This document shows, one piece after another, positions 49,240 through 59,300 of a DNA stretch of 64,000 bases (positions are counted from its first letter, which is position 1; every line of letters begins with the position of its first letter). A program made the position numbers and the translations under genes. Source of the DNA: Prostheceraeus crozeri (lineage: Eukaryota; Platyhelminthes; Polycladida; Euryleptidae); the NCBI GenBank assembly GCA_907163375.1, contig CAJQUW010011531.1, forward strand, positions 186,001 through 250,000, given 5' to 3'. Under the pieces are notes generated by a model. The model saw only the letters and a program-made list of their open reading frames with translations, had not been told where the DNA came from and did not search any database.

Positions 49240-49701
49240 ATGAGCAACATAAATGAGTTTTTGAAATTATATGGAACACAGACAACAACGAATTTCGACC
49301 TAAAGAAAATCGCAAATGAATTAGGAATAAAGAATTTTCACATATTGATGAGGGATGAATTACAATTCCTAAAAAATAGGCCAACAGGAACCTTCAGTTC
49401 CCGGAACAAAGTTCCATCAATAACTGTAAATTTCATAACGAATCTTCACACTTCAGACCAAAACGGCGTACATTGGTCAGCAGGTATCTTTAGTAAAAAC
49501 GGAGATAATTATTATTTTGACTCATACGGGCTTCCACCTACAAATGAAGTAAAAGAATTACTTGGAACGGGAACATACAATACGTTTCAAATTCAAACAC
49601 CAGGCACTACTTATTGTGGACAATTATGTCTTTATGTTTTATTTAAATTACAAAAAGGAGTACCATTTCTAGATATTATGTTAGAGTTAAACAATCTATA
49701 A
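49240..49701 (+). CDS. Adenain-like cysteine protease of Polinton B
   Basis: A 153-codon open ORF. Catalytic His in G-V-H-W-S-A-G-I-F, acidic residue in Y-Y-F-D-S-Y-G-L-P-P-T-N-E-V, catalytic Cys region T-T-Y-C-G-Q-L-C-L-Y-V-L-F. All three active-site positions are visible. The family matures virion precursors in adenoviruses, Polintons and large DNA viruses. It converges with the integrase gene on the other strand, 35 bp apart. Confidence 0.85.
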   Translation: MSNINEFLKLYGTQTTTNFDLKKIANELGIKNFHILMRDELQFLKNRPTGTFSSRNKVPSITVNFITNLHTSDQNGVHWSAGIFSKNGDNYYFDSYGLPPTNEVKELLGTGTYNTFQIQTPGTTYCGQLCLYVLFKLQKGVPFLDIMLELNNL

Positions 49702-49735
49702 CTCAAGCGAAGCTAGCTAAAGCGCCACCTAAAGG

Positions 49736-51067
49736 TTAAAAATCAGTTCGTTGTAATTCATTTTGATAAAAACGGCCTCTGATATCCTCATTATCTAAAT
49801 CTTTAATTTCATAAGTAATCGGATAAGTTTGATTTATTTTGCAAACTTCAAATATTTCTTTAGTCCAATAGCCAACAAAGCCTTTTTCAAATTTGTTCTT
49901 ATATTTAAATATTCTAACTCTATCTCCAATTTTAAATTTCGGCCTAAGTTTCTGCAAATTCGGATTACTCTCATTCGAATTATTATTCTCGAATATTTTC
50001 TTTCGTATCAAATCAGGGTCGTCAGAAGCATTCTTTGGAGTTTCTTCAATACCTGAATGAACTTTATTATTGCACTCTTCCACAATTCCTGGTAATATTT
50101 TTAACCATTTCTGATTTCCTTGCTGAGTAAATTTCTTGAAAATTTTATTTTTTAACGTCCGATTGAATCTTTCTATCACTACGGCCTTCCCAGCGTTTTC
50201 AGTTGAATAAACAGTTTCAAATAGTGGCTGAACGTTTCGGTTATAAAATTCCGACCCTTTATCAACAAACAATTTCCTTGGCTTTCTATTACTTTCTTTA
50301 AAGATTTCTTCAAACGCATATTTAACTGATAGACCACTTTTATTTTTTAAAGGTTTTACCCAAGCGTATCGTGTATATAAATCTATAACTGTCAATGCAG
50401 ATTTGTAGTCCCTTTCATTCGGCATATGAATAAGATCAGCACTCCAAATATCATCTTTATTAAATACTTTTACTTTTAATAAATATTTAGGCTTTCTATA
50501 TTCTTTATGAATTTCAGATGCATAAACGTCTGAATTATGATTTTCATTTAAACCCTGACCGAATAATATTTTAGCTTGTAAAGCTTTCTTAACAAACATT
50601 CTTTCAATTCTTTCTCTAAAGGAAGGATTTTGAATACTATCTAATTCTTGAATCATTTTCTTATCAGCTGCATGTCGAGAACTTAGATCATGATTTCGAT
50701 AAGCTAAATCATGCCTGTAAGCGGCGGCATCTACTCTATTTATTGGTTCTTCACCTGGTTTCGGATTATTATTCTCATCTAGTCTTATATCTAATCGAGT
50801 TCCTGGCCGAGTATATGGATGACCAGGAAGATGTTTTTCTTTCGAATATTTACTCCAAATAAATCCAGGAAAGTTTTCTAATGTTTTTTGTATGTCACCT
50901 CCAATATGCTGACAGTTTGAGTTTTTATTTTTGTTTAATAGATAATTCAATAAATCTAAATTAGAAATTTTTAATTTAATTAAATTTTCGGAATTTTTAG
51001 TATTCATTTTAAAAGATAAAAAAAAATTAAGAAGATAAAAAAAAATTGTTTTACCGAAAAGAACCAA
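49736..51067 (-). CDS. Fusion of PLA2-like domain and retrovirus-like integrase
   Basis: 443 codons, open. Residues ~78-150 resemble the parvoviral VP1 phospholipase A2: Y-T-R-P-G-T-R-L-D as the Ca-loop equivalent, then V-D-A-A-A-Y-R-H-D-L-A-Y with the H-D pair and Tyr, close to D-A-A-A-x-x-H-D-x-A-Y of parvoviruses. Residues ~200-345 are an integrase core with D (W-S-A-D-L-I), D (F-V-D-K-G-S-E-F) and E (V-I-E-R-F-N-R). An SH3-like part (G-D-R-V-R-I-F) follows. A Met at residue ~21 is a likelier start than the first. The PLA2 domain would open membranes at entry, the integrase insert DNA. The two may be released by the neighbouring protease or share one product. Confidence 0.8.
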   Translation of the reverse strand: MVLFGKTIFFYLLNFFLSFKMNTKNSENLIKLKISNLDLLNYLLNKNKNSNCQHIGGDIQKTLENFPGFIWSKYSKEKHLPGHPYTRPGTRLDIRLDENNNPKPGEEPINRVDAAAYRHDLAYRNHDLSSRHAADKKMIQELDSIQNPSFRERIERMFVKKALQAKILFGQGLNENHNSDVYASEIHKEYRKPKYLLKVKVFNKDDIWSADLIHMPNERDYKSALTVIDLYTRYAWVKPLKNKSGLSVKYAFEEIFKESNRKPRKLFVDKGSEFYNRNVQPLFETVYSTENAGKAVVIERFNRTLKNKIFKKFTQQGNQKWLKILPGIVEECNNKVHSGIEETPKNASDDPDLIRKKIFENNNSNESNPNLQKLRPKFKIGDRVRIFKYKNKFEKGFVGYWTKEIFEVCKINQTYPITYEIKDLDNEDIRGRFYQNELQRTDF

Positions 51068-51081
51068 AGGTCCTGAGGTTA

Positions 51082-51609
51082 TTACCGAATCATACTAGGA
51101 CTTAGATATATTCCAGAACCATCTTTAGTTTCTTTAATTTCAATTAAATCATCAACATTGTGGAGAATATTTTTAAGAACTCGTTTTCCTTCATCAACTA
51201 ATTTTAATTTACTAATAAAATTATCTACTACTCCTTTTCCTTCGGGCGAAGCCCTGGAAGACATCTCCGATGCCCCTTCTCCCCTAGCAACTTTCTCTAA
51301 CTCCCTATTATGACGTTTTTGTTCTTCTAATGCTGCCTTCTCTGATTTATTTTTATTTACTGCTTGGACAATACCAGCTGTTCCACCTGCAACACTTCCT
51401 GCAGCTGCTATGCCACCTATTATTAGTGGAATTAATGGGAGAATCCCGCCATTCTTTTCTTCTTGTAATTGAATATTCTCTATCATTGGTTTACTTATAT
51501 AATACTTTTTTTTGTTAATCGTAATAGTTTTAGGGGTATTTTTGTCAACAATATTACGTAATTTTAATTCAACAGTTTTATTATTAATATTACTTTTCGC
51601 TTGCGACAT
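51082..51609 (-). CDS. Minor virion protein candidate (membrane-active, pVI-like)
   Basis: 175 codons, open. Centre: G-G-I-L-P-L-I-P-L-I-I-G-G-I-A-A-A, a Gly/Ala hydrophobic segment followed by a charged helix (K-S-E-K-A-A-L-E-E-Q-K-R). Ends D-G-S-G-I-Y-L-S-P-S. Layout fits adenovirus pVI/pX-type proteins. An in-frame peptide E-M-S-S-R-A-S-P comes from an inserted mini-hairpin and is also found in this element's polymerase. It lies between integrase and capsid. Confidence 0.5.
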   Translation of the reverse strand: MSQAKSNINNKTVELKLRNIVDKNTPKTITINKKKYYISKPMIENIQLQEEKNGGILPLIPLIIGGIAAAGSVAGGTAGIVQAVNKNKSEKAALEEQKRHNRELEKVARGEGASEMSSRASPEGKGVVDNFISKLKLVDEGKRVLKNILHNVDDLIEIKETKDGSGIYLSPSMIR

Positions 51610-51746
51610 TTTTAATAAAAAATTTTAAGTTAAGAATTTAAAGTTATCAAAAAATTTAAATCTATTCTAGTTATGAAAAATTTTTAGTTAAGAAATTTTA
51701 AGTTAACAAAAATTTTAATCTATTCTAGTTATGAAAAAAATTTTAA

Positions 51747-52991
51747 TTAACCTATCCTAACCATCTTTCCATTAAGAATTTCAATAGAATATTTTGCATC
51801 TTCTAGCAATAAACCATAAGCCATCAATGAAGTTGTAGAATCTTTCTTTTCAATATTAATTGTTACATCACAACCATTTTTAATAATATCTTCAGATTGT
51901 GCACTTAAATCGAAACAGAAAATTGGATATAAATGTCTCCAATCTCCAGGAGTTAATTGTGGTTCAACTCCAAATTCTATACAAAGATTTCTATAAGAAT
52001 CATATCCTTCCATAAATTGATTATTGGTATCATCGAATCTTAATGGATCAATTGGATATCGAGTTTGATTTAATGAAACTTGTAAACTTCGAATTGTATT
52101 AATATGAAAAATATTATTGTTCTTATCAAAACTTGGAGAATTATTTCTTTGAAATGTTAGTAATAAATATCTTGGGGTATTCGCAGTTCTAGTAAAATGC
52201 CAGTTAAATCTTTGTTCGGAAAAAGTTACTGAACTAGCAGTACGCTTTAGAAAATTTACTGGAATTGGTTTGTTAGTATTTAATCTTTTTGCAATAGCTG
52301 TTTCAACCTCTAAACTAGGAGTAATATGCGTAATCCACCATTCAAGTCTATCAATTTTTAAATATGCTTTTTTTCCAGTTTTGCCAAAAAAGATTAATTC
52401 ATTATTTGCCGTACGATGAATTATTAATTTAAATTTAAATTGATATGATATTTTGTCATAATCTAAATATCCGAATAATGGAGACAATGACCAATTTACT
52501 GTCTGTTTACTTTTCTTGTTAAATTCACGTCTTTCTTTATATGCAGTATTGTTTGTTTTATTTAAATGTTTTGCAATATTTTCTACATCTTTCGCAATTC
52601 CTGCGGCATCTGTTCCGGCGTGAGTTAAATCATCAATAATTATACCATCATTAGTATCAGGAAACCAACCTTCGATTTCATGCTTTTTATTATTTTCACC
52701 AATTGTTACAAATCTAAGCATTGTATCAATTACACCTGGGGAATCACTTATTGTTTCTATATTTTGAGTTGCAACATCTAAACGCATTTGTGTAAATAAT
52801 CTTGGAAAAAAATTATTTTCTAGTGTAATATTATCGGTATCTGGTAATGGTGTTGTAAAATTAGCATCACTATATAAAGAATATTCACAGTGTAAAAATG
52901 AATCAGGTAAATATAAATAGCTCTGCTGATTATCAACTTCAAAAATTAAATCACCTCCAGTGTTTACTCTACTGGAAGATCCGGGATTCAT
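51747..52991 (-). CDS. Double jelly-roll major capsid protein of Polinton B
   Basis: 414 codons, open. It starts with L-I-F-E-V-D-N-Q-Q-S-Y-L-Y-L-P, followed by L-H-C-E-Y-S-L-Y, the first strands of the adintovirus/Polinton hexon family. It then has N-N-F-F-P-R-L-F-T-Q, a W-S-L-S-P-L-F-G-Y segment and near the C-terminus D-W-R-H-L-Y-P-I-F-C-F-D-L-S. Length and charge fit a double jelly-roll capsid. It is different in sequence from the F54H12.2-like capsid of Polinton A. Upstream (53140-53205) lies TAAATATAATTTTAGAATTT in three tandem copies, possibly promoter DNA. Confidence 0.7.
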   Translation of the reverse strand: MNPGSSSRVNTGGDLIFEVDNQQSYLYLPDSFLHCEYSLYSDANFTTPLPDTDNITLENNFFPRLFTQMRLDVATQNIETISDSPGVIDTMLRFVTIGENNKKHEIEGWFPDTNDGIIIDDLTHAGTDAAGIAKDVENIAKHLNKTNNTAYKERREFNKKSKQTVNWSLSPLFGYLDYDKISYQFKFKLIIHRTANNELIFFGKTGKKAYLKIDRLEWWITHITPSLEVETAIAKRLNTNKPIPVNFLKRTASSVTFSEQRFNWHFTRTANTPRYLLLTFQRNNSPSFDKNNNIFHINTIRSLQVSLNQTRYPIDPLRFDDTNNQFMEGYDSYRNLCIEFGVEPQLTPGDWRHLYPIFCFDLSAQSEDIIKNGCDVTINIEKKDSTTSLMAYGLLLEDAKYSIEILNGKMVRIG

Positions 52992-53343
52992 AGCAATTCT
53001 TATATAGTCATTCTTTTTTGATTGTAACTGGTGAACGGAGGATCATCTAATCTAAATTTATTTTCGATAAGCGAAGGCATTTTTATAAGAAATAATGACT
53101 TTTTGTTTTTCTCACAGACAGAAAAAAAATTTTTACTAAAATATAATTTTAGAATTTTACTAAATATAATTTTAGAATTTTACTAAATATAATTTTAGAA
53201 TTTTGCTAGACCAGCTCCGCTACAGCTTTGCTGGTTAGACCGAAGGTTGCTGCTCACGCCATTACCTCTTATTTCTTCAATTGTTTTTTCATTATGTTTA
53301 CTATTAGACGGAGCTCCGCTCCTCAAGGTTTCACCCTCTACAG

Positions 53344-53742
53344 CTATGTTAGCAATTTTTTTTTTGTTTCATCTGAAAGTTTTTTTAATTTTTTTAGTTC
53401 TTCAGAATCATTCCTAAGTTTACGAATAGCTTCTAGTTGTTTTAATTCGTTTTGTGATTTAACAGCATTTGATATTGCACTAGCTGTACTACCTATAGCA
53501 GCTGCTCCTTTTGCAGCAGATGTAATCAAATCTTTATTATTTTTAATTAAGTTAACGATACTACCAATACCAGAAAAGATGCCATCTCCTTCTTTTTGGA
53601 CGGCACCTGCGGTGCCTAGGAACTTTTGTGTTCCGACAGTTTCTACACTATCATAATGGTACACAGGTTTCATAGATGGTTCATGAGCAATTTTATTATT
53701 TGATGCAAAATGTTTAAGATTGTGTTTATAAATTATAGGCAT
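53344..53742 (-). CDS. Small Ala-rich minor structural protein candidate
   Basis: 132 codons, open. A helical Ala/Gly segment (S-A-A-K-G-A-A-A-I-G-S-T-A-S-A-I) is followed by a charged coiled coil ending L-S-D-E-T-K-K-K. The layout parallels the 51082-51609 protein. Two mini-hairpins (53602-53616 and 53619-53634) are translated in its N-terminal half. Role inferred from position between capsid and fibre-like genes. Confidence 0.4.
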   Translation of the reverse strand: MPIIYKHNLKHFASNNKIAHEPSMKPVYHYDSVETVGTQKFLGTAGAVQKEGDGIFSGIGSIVNLIKNNKDLITSAAKGAAAIGSTASAISNAVKSQNELKQLEAIRKLRNDSEELKKLKKLSDETKKKLLT

Positions 53743-53845
53743 TTTTTAGGATTGAATTTGACTTTTGGGAAAAATATCTACGATCGGCTAAAACCTCGAG
53801 GAGCTTCGCTCCGATTGGTTAGTAACCTGAGGACCTTTGGTCCGT

Positions 53846-54733
53846 TTAAGATTTACGTTTGTGAATGGACAACAACTTCGAGATAACTTTATTAATTGCT
53901 TGTTGCACTTTATCTATTGCGTCAAGCAGCGTGTGATGTACTTTAATTTCTCTTCTATTAACTTGCATTTTCTGCTGATTAATCTTCAACGCCGTTTTAA
54001 GAGCATTTAACTTAATTTTAAGAACATCTAATTGTCTTTTAACAGAATCTAACTGTTCTTTATTTTCTTTAGAGTTTTCTTGTAAATTTTTCTTTAATTC
54101 ATTTTCTAAATTGATTTTCAGAGTTTTCATTTTATCAACTTTTTGATTAAGTGAGTTTACTTCATTTATTATTCTATTCATCTTTTTCATTTGTTGAGTA
54201 ATTTTAGAACTTAATTCATCAACACTTTTTTGGAATGTAGTTTGTAACTGCTTTAAATTTTTTTTAATTCTTTCAGGTAGTTTTTCTATTTCATCTTCTA
54301 ATTGTTCTTTTAACATTTTTATCTGATGTTTATTTTTAATTACAGCAGATTTTAAATTTAAAGAAAGTAATATTAAAATTTTTGATTGTTCAGAAATCTT
54401 TTTAAAAAGTTTTGCTATATCTGCTTCTAGCTCTCTATCCTTTTTATCAAGTTTTAATAATTTTTCGTTTAATGATTTGTCATTAAGTTTTAGCAACTTT
54501 AATTCATTCATCAGTGGAACCAAAACATCGTTTATATATTTTTCCTTTAAATCATTGATTTGTGTATCAACATATTGTTTATTTGTTAACTCTGTATTTT
54601 GTTGCGGAAGAATAGAAAGATGTAATGGACCAGATAAAACGTCTCCAGTTTTCATGATATAATTTTCTATCTCTATTTCTAATTCACGATTATTCGGGAT
54701 ATATGCACCTCCACCAACATTTGGTAACATCAT
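53846..54733 (-). CDS. Fibre-like coiled-coil protein with phage tail-fibre motif
   Basis: 295 codons, open. Residues ~30-62 read M-K-T-G-D-V-L-S-G-P-L-H-L, then N-K-Q-Y-V-D-T-Q-I. This is the repeat of phage tail fibres (G-D-T-M-x-G-P-L ... K-x-Y-V-D). The remaining 230 residues are almost continuous heptad coiled coil (L-K-E-Q-L-E-D-E-I-E). No receptor-binding head follows, so it may be a stalk or need a partner. It diverges from the gene at 54864 across a 130-bp repeated spacer. Confidence 0.55.
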   Translation of the reverse strand: MMLPNVGGGAYIPNNRELEIEIENYIMKTGDVLSGPLHLSILPQQNTELTNKQYVDTQINDLKEKYINDVLVPLMNELKLLKLNDKSLNEKLLKLDKKDRELEADIAKLFKKISEQSKILILLSLNLKSAVIKNKHQIKMLKEQLEDEIEKLPERIKKNLKQLQTTFQKSVDELSSKITQQMKKMNRIINEVNSLNQKVDKMKTLKINLENELKKNLQENSKENKEQLDSVKRQLDVLKIKLNALKTALKINQQKMQVNRREIKVHHTLLDAIDKVQQAINKVISKLLSIHKRKS

Positions 54734-54744
54734 TTTTTAACAAT

Positions 54745-54862
54745 AAAAAAATAAAATTTTTTCTAATAAAAATAAAAAATAAAATTTTTTCTAATAAAAA
54801 TAAAAAATAAAATTTTTTCTAATAAAAATAAAAAATAAAATTTTTTCTAATAAAAATAAAAA
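54745..54862. repeat. 28-bp tandem repeat in a divergent promoter region
   Basis: TTTTTTCTAATAAAAATAAA starts at 54757, 54785, 54813 and 54841 (period 28). It fills the whole gap between the minus-strand fibre-like gene and the plus-strand gene at 54864, so the repeats probably hold both promoters. Confidence 0.85.
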
Positions 54863-54863
54863 A

Positions 54864-56168
54864 ATGGAAAATCCAAATTTAAAAAAATCATATTCGCCCG
54901 CATCATCCTGTTCTTCTTATTCGACGAGATCAACGGGATTTGATAATAAATGTTTTGATAATAATAATAATAATACTATTACAAATCCATGTATAGATGT
55001 TAATATTTTATTTCTATTACAAGCCGAAATATTTAGAGAACAGATTAAAGGTTTACCTTCTATAGAAACTAATTATTGTTTATTTCCCGGGGATCCATTT
55101 ATTAAATTTATGGAGATTGTAAGTAAATATAATGATGTAGCTTATGTTGAATTAAATAAAGAAAATATGGTTATAATAGGTCATAATAATGTTTATGGAT
55201 TTATTAGAGCAGTTTTACCGATTAGTAATACTGAGTGGATAGAAAATAAAATTATTAATTATATCAATATCAAAGAATTAGTTAAAAAATTAAAATCGTT
55301 TTCCAAGGAAAAAATTAGATTATTTGTTGATGAACAAAACCAATATAATATTCATATCGAGAGTAAAAAACATAATGAAGAATTATTATGTCAAGTTTAT
55401 TATAGAGACACAATTTATAAACAAGAAACATTAGAAATGCCGCAAAGATATGATGATGATACTTATATAGGATTATATTCAAACTTAAATATTAATTTGT
55501 TAAAATCTTATATAAATGGTTTAGCTCAACAAGAGAAAATTTATATGTGGACTACACCTTATACTATTAACAATGACCATAATCATATTCATAATAAACG
55601 AACTGAAGGTTCTAGGGCTTTGCCCGATCTTAAAGAATCTTATGATAATAATGATGATTCTGTAACATCTGAAAATGGTGTATATGGTAAAAAAGATTAT
55701 AAAAATATTAGTAATTATAAAAATTTATCTAAATTTCATTTTCTTACAATTGAAAATAATAATGATGGTATAGTTGAAGATACTGTTAGACAACTATGCG
55801 TCGGGTCTACAAAATTTAAATTAGGATTTACATCTAATCAATTTAAAATTTTATCATCTTTAATAAAAACTAAAAGTGATTCAGATTATGGTGGTGTTAT
55901 TAAATTTTCCAAAAGAGATCAAAGACCAATATTTTTCTCTATTATATTATTATCAGATCAAAGATGTAATTTAGAGTTAGATATTCCAATAAGAGAATGG
56001 TATCCTATCATGGAAGGGCATCCTATACCAAAAAGTGTAATTTATGATGATGAAGAAACAATTTATGATGATGATGAAGAAACAATTTATGATGATGATG
56101 ATGAATCAATAGTTAGTGAAAAAAAATTTAAATTATCTTTTGATAAAACATTATATGATGAAACTTAA
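54864..56168 (+). CDS. Unknown protein, possible sliding-clamp-like processivity factor
   Basis: 434 codons, open. Ser/Asn-rich start. Residues ~50-185 show alternating strands with F-M-E-I-V-S-K-Y-N-D-V-A-Y-V-E-L and I-N-I-K-E-L-V-K-K-L-K, reminiscent of PCNA-type domains. A variable linker with a mini-hairpin peptide (S-R-A-L-P-D) follows, then another strand-rich part (I-K-F-S-K-R-D-Q-R-P-I-F-F-S-I-I), like the PCNA C-terminal strand. The acidic tail has I-Y-D-D-D-E-E-T repeats. It lies upstream of PolB in the same direction, which suits a replication partner. The clamp idea is inference and needs structure comparison. Confidence 0.4.
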   Translation: MENPNLKKSYSPASSCSSYSTRSTGFDNKCFDNNNNNTITNPCIDVNILFLLQAEIFREQIKGLPSIETNYCLFPGDPFIKFMEIVSKYNDVAYVELNKENMVIIGHNNVYGFIRAVLPISNTEWIENKIINYINIKELVKKLKSFSKEKIRLFVDEQNQYNIHIESKKHNEELLCQVYYRDTIYKQETLEMPQRYDDDTYIGLYSNLNINLLKSYINGLAQQEKIYMWTTPYTINNDHNHIHNKRTEGSRALPDLKESYDNNDDSVTSENGVYGKKDYKNISNYKNLSKFHFLTIENNNDGIVEDTVRQLCVGSTKFKLGFTSNQFKILSSLIKTKSDSDYGGVIKFSKRDQRPIFFSIILLSDQRCNLELDIPIREWYPIMEGHPIPKSVIYDDEETIYDDDEETIYDDDDESIVSEKKFKLSFDKTLYDET

Positions 56169-56342
56169 TAAGATAAAACTTAATATGATAAAACTTAATA
56201 TGATAAAACTTAATGTGATAAAGAAAAAAATAACTAAAGAACGTGAAATATATAATAATATAAAATGACACTCAAGTCCTTGATATTAGAATGTTTATAT
56301 CTAAAATTAAAACACAAATTTTTCCTTAAAAAATAAAAAAAA
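56160..56342 (+). repeat. 17-bp tandem repeat and spacer before PolB
   Basis: GATAAAACTTAATATGA-type units occur four times between about 56153 and 56220 at the end of the upstream gene. The rest is AT-rich leader of the polymerase gene. Confidence 0.7.
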
Positions 56343-59300
56343 ATGGAAAATACCAAGTTTTATTGTGTCTTATGTAAAAAAAAGTTGCAAACAAAAAGAA
56401 GTTATCAATCTCATTTAAATAGTAAATTGCATTTACAAAATGTAGAACGAGTTGATGAAGGAAATATATTAAAATTAAATAGTTATAAAAACTATCTAGA
56501 AACATTGCCTACTGATATAAAAGTTAAAAAAATGTTTGATGATTACTCACATTCGGAATATAAAAAAGTTTTTAATAGTGAAGATGAGACCATACATGTG
56601 ACATCGGAGATGTCTTCCAGGGCTTCGCCCGTACCAGATGGAAGATATTTATTTAGCGATACTGATGAATTTAACGAAATAGATGAATTTGATGAAGCCT
56701 TAGCAAATATAAAATATTTATTTAATCAGTCTTTTGAATATAATGAAACCGATGAAACTTTTTATAATGTATTAACAAACTTTTATAATATATTTAAGAA
56801 ATCTTTCAAATGTTATATGAATGTAGAAGTACTTTATACAAAAAATGGACCTGATGGAATTCCTGAAGAAATAATACAAGGACATTTTACAAATTCACAA
56901 GAAATTCATAATGTAAATGATATACAACCCATATTTGAATCGATGATACTTAAATTAGAAAATTGTATAATTGAAGCCCAGTTACGTGAATCTGGTTGGA
57001 GATTTGTTAAAATACTATCTAAGAAAATAGTAATTGATAAATATAAAAATAATACTGGTGGTAGTTATGTTCCTTTGCCTTTCAGTTCACCACAAATAAT
57101 CAACATAAAAAATGAAGATGATTATTGTTTTCTGTGGAGTATTATAGCACATTTACATCCTGCAGAATATCATAAAGAAAGACTAAGTCATTATAATAAA
57201 GAAGAATACATAAATGAATTTGATCTTTCTGATGGCTTAGATGAATTTCCATATGATTATAATAGGTTAATAAAGTTTCATAAAAAGAATAAAAATTTAA
57301 TTGAAGTAAATGTTTTTGAATTAAATGTGAATTATGTTTCTATTGGTAAAATTATTCCACTTTACTCAGATTCAAAAAAATTTTATTTGAATAATAAAAA
57401 TTTATGTCAATCAGAAATAGTATATAATGATAGAGGAAATTACATGCATCATAATATTTTTTACCAAGGAAATATAATATGTACTGAAAAATTTGAACTT
57501 GTTAAAACACTATCACCAATAATGATAAATCACAATAATTATAAAGGACGTACTGATGATTATAATTACAAATATTCATCTTTATCTTCAGAATACCAAC
57601 AAAAATTAGAAAATTTAAATAAAAGTTTACAAAAATGTAAAATAGATTATCAACAACAAACAAAAATGTTACTACAAGAATATCACCATAAATATCAAAA
57701 TAAGATAGAAACAATTCAAAAATTAAATGAAGAAAATAATAAAAAATTAAATAATGAAGAATTAAATAATGAAGAAAATGAAACCAAACAAAAAATAAAT
57801 GAATGTTTAAAAAAATGTCTACAACAATATAAAGAACAATATGATAAAGAATATATTTATCAGCTAAAAATATTAAATCAAAATTATCATCAAAATACAT
57901 TTAATATTACAAAAGAAATTAATGAAACGCATGAAATATATCAAGATAAATTTGAAAAACTAGAACAGTCAAAACAACCAGCACAAGCGAATATATTATA
58001 TTATCAGGGACATTTTATATTGTGTAAAGATGTTTCTATATTTACAAAAACTTCAGATAATAAAAATTTTCCTTGTCTTCAATGTATGACAAGTTTTAGA
58101 ACTTTAGAAGAAATGAATAGACATTTGGAAAATTGTCAACAAAACGAAGCAGTTCAAAATACTTTTCCTAAAGATGATTATTTAGAATATAATAAATGGT
58201 ATTTTAAAAATAAAGTACCCTTTACTATTTATTGTGATTTTGAAGCATATAATGTTAATATGACACAAAATCAAACGGAAAGTTCCAGGGCTTCACCCGA
58301 TTCTGAAAATTATAATTCTGAAAAAAGTGCACCTGGAAAAAGTTCAGCTGAACAAAGTAAAGAAAAATATTTATTTGAACAAAAACCATTATGTTGGGGA
58401 ATGTACATTCATTCAAATTATCCTGAATTATTTAAATCAGAATATTTACAATACTATGGTGAAGATAGTTCAGAAATGTTTACAAAGAAAGTAGAAGAAT
58501 TACAAGGACGTTTTTCACAATTGCTTGAAACAAATAAACCAATGATACCATTAACAAATGAAGAAAGAAAAGAATTTTATGATGAAATAAATTGTTATTA
58601 CTGTGGAAAATGTTTTATAAATAAATATAAAACTGGCAGAGGTAGATATATTGATAAAGTAAAAGATCATGATCATCTAAATGGATTATATAGAGGTGCA
58701 GCACATAATTCTTGTAATCTTAATGCTAACAAATTTAAATATAACTTTGTTCCTCTATATTTCTACAATGGTTCTAAATATGATTTCCATCTAGTAATGA
58801 AAGATTTATTTTCATCTGAAAAATTACATCAACAAAAAATAAATGTACTATGTAAACAAGAAGAAGAATATTTTTCAATGCAATTAGGTTGTATTAGAAT
58901 TTTAGATGCATTTAGATTTTTTACTCCTTATTCATTAGATGTTATGGGAAAAACTTTGAAACCTGAACAATGTAAAATATTAAATAAATATAATTTAAAA
59001 CCTTTAAAAGGAATATTTCCGTATGAGTATATAACCTGTGGCTCACAGTCGGAGACTGATATAACTGGAGATAAAACCTGTAGTTCACAGTCGAAGACTG
59101 ATTTTAATTCTGTGAATAAAATTATGGAAGAAGAACAACTTCCTCCAATAAATAAATTTAAATCAACATTAAAACAATCACAATTATCTGAAGAAGATTA
59201 TGCAGAAGCTGAAAAAAATTGGAGAGAGTTAAATTGTAAAACAATGTATGATTATACAATGAAATATCTACAGATAGATGTATTAATACTAGCTGATCTT

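Noticed and set aside
57502-57900. 132-codon minus-strand ORF rich in Phe/Leu/Ile
   Set aside because: Antisense to the Lys/Asn/Gln coiled-coil part of PolB; composition explains the apparent membrane protein.
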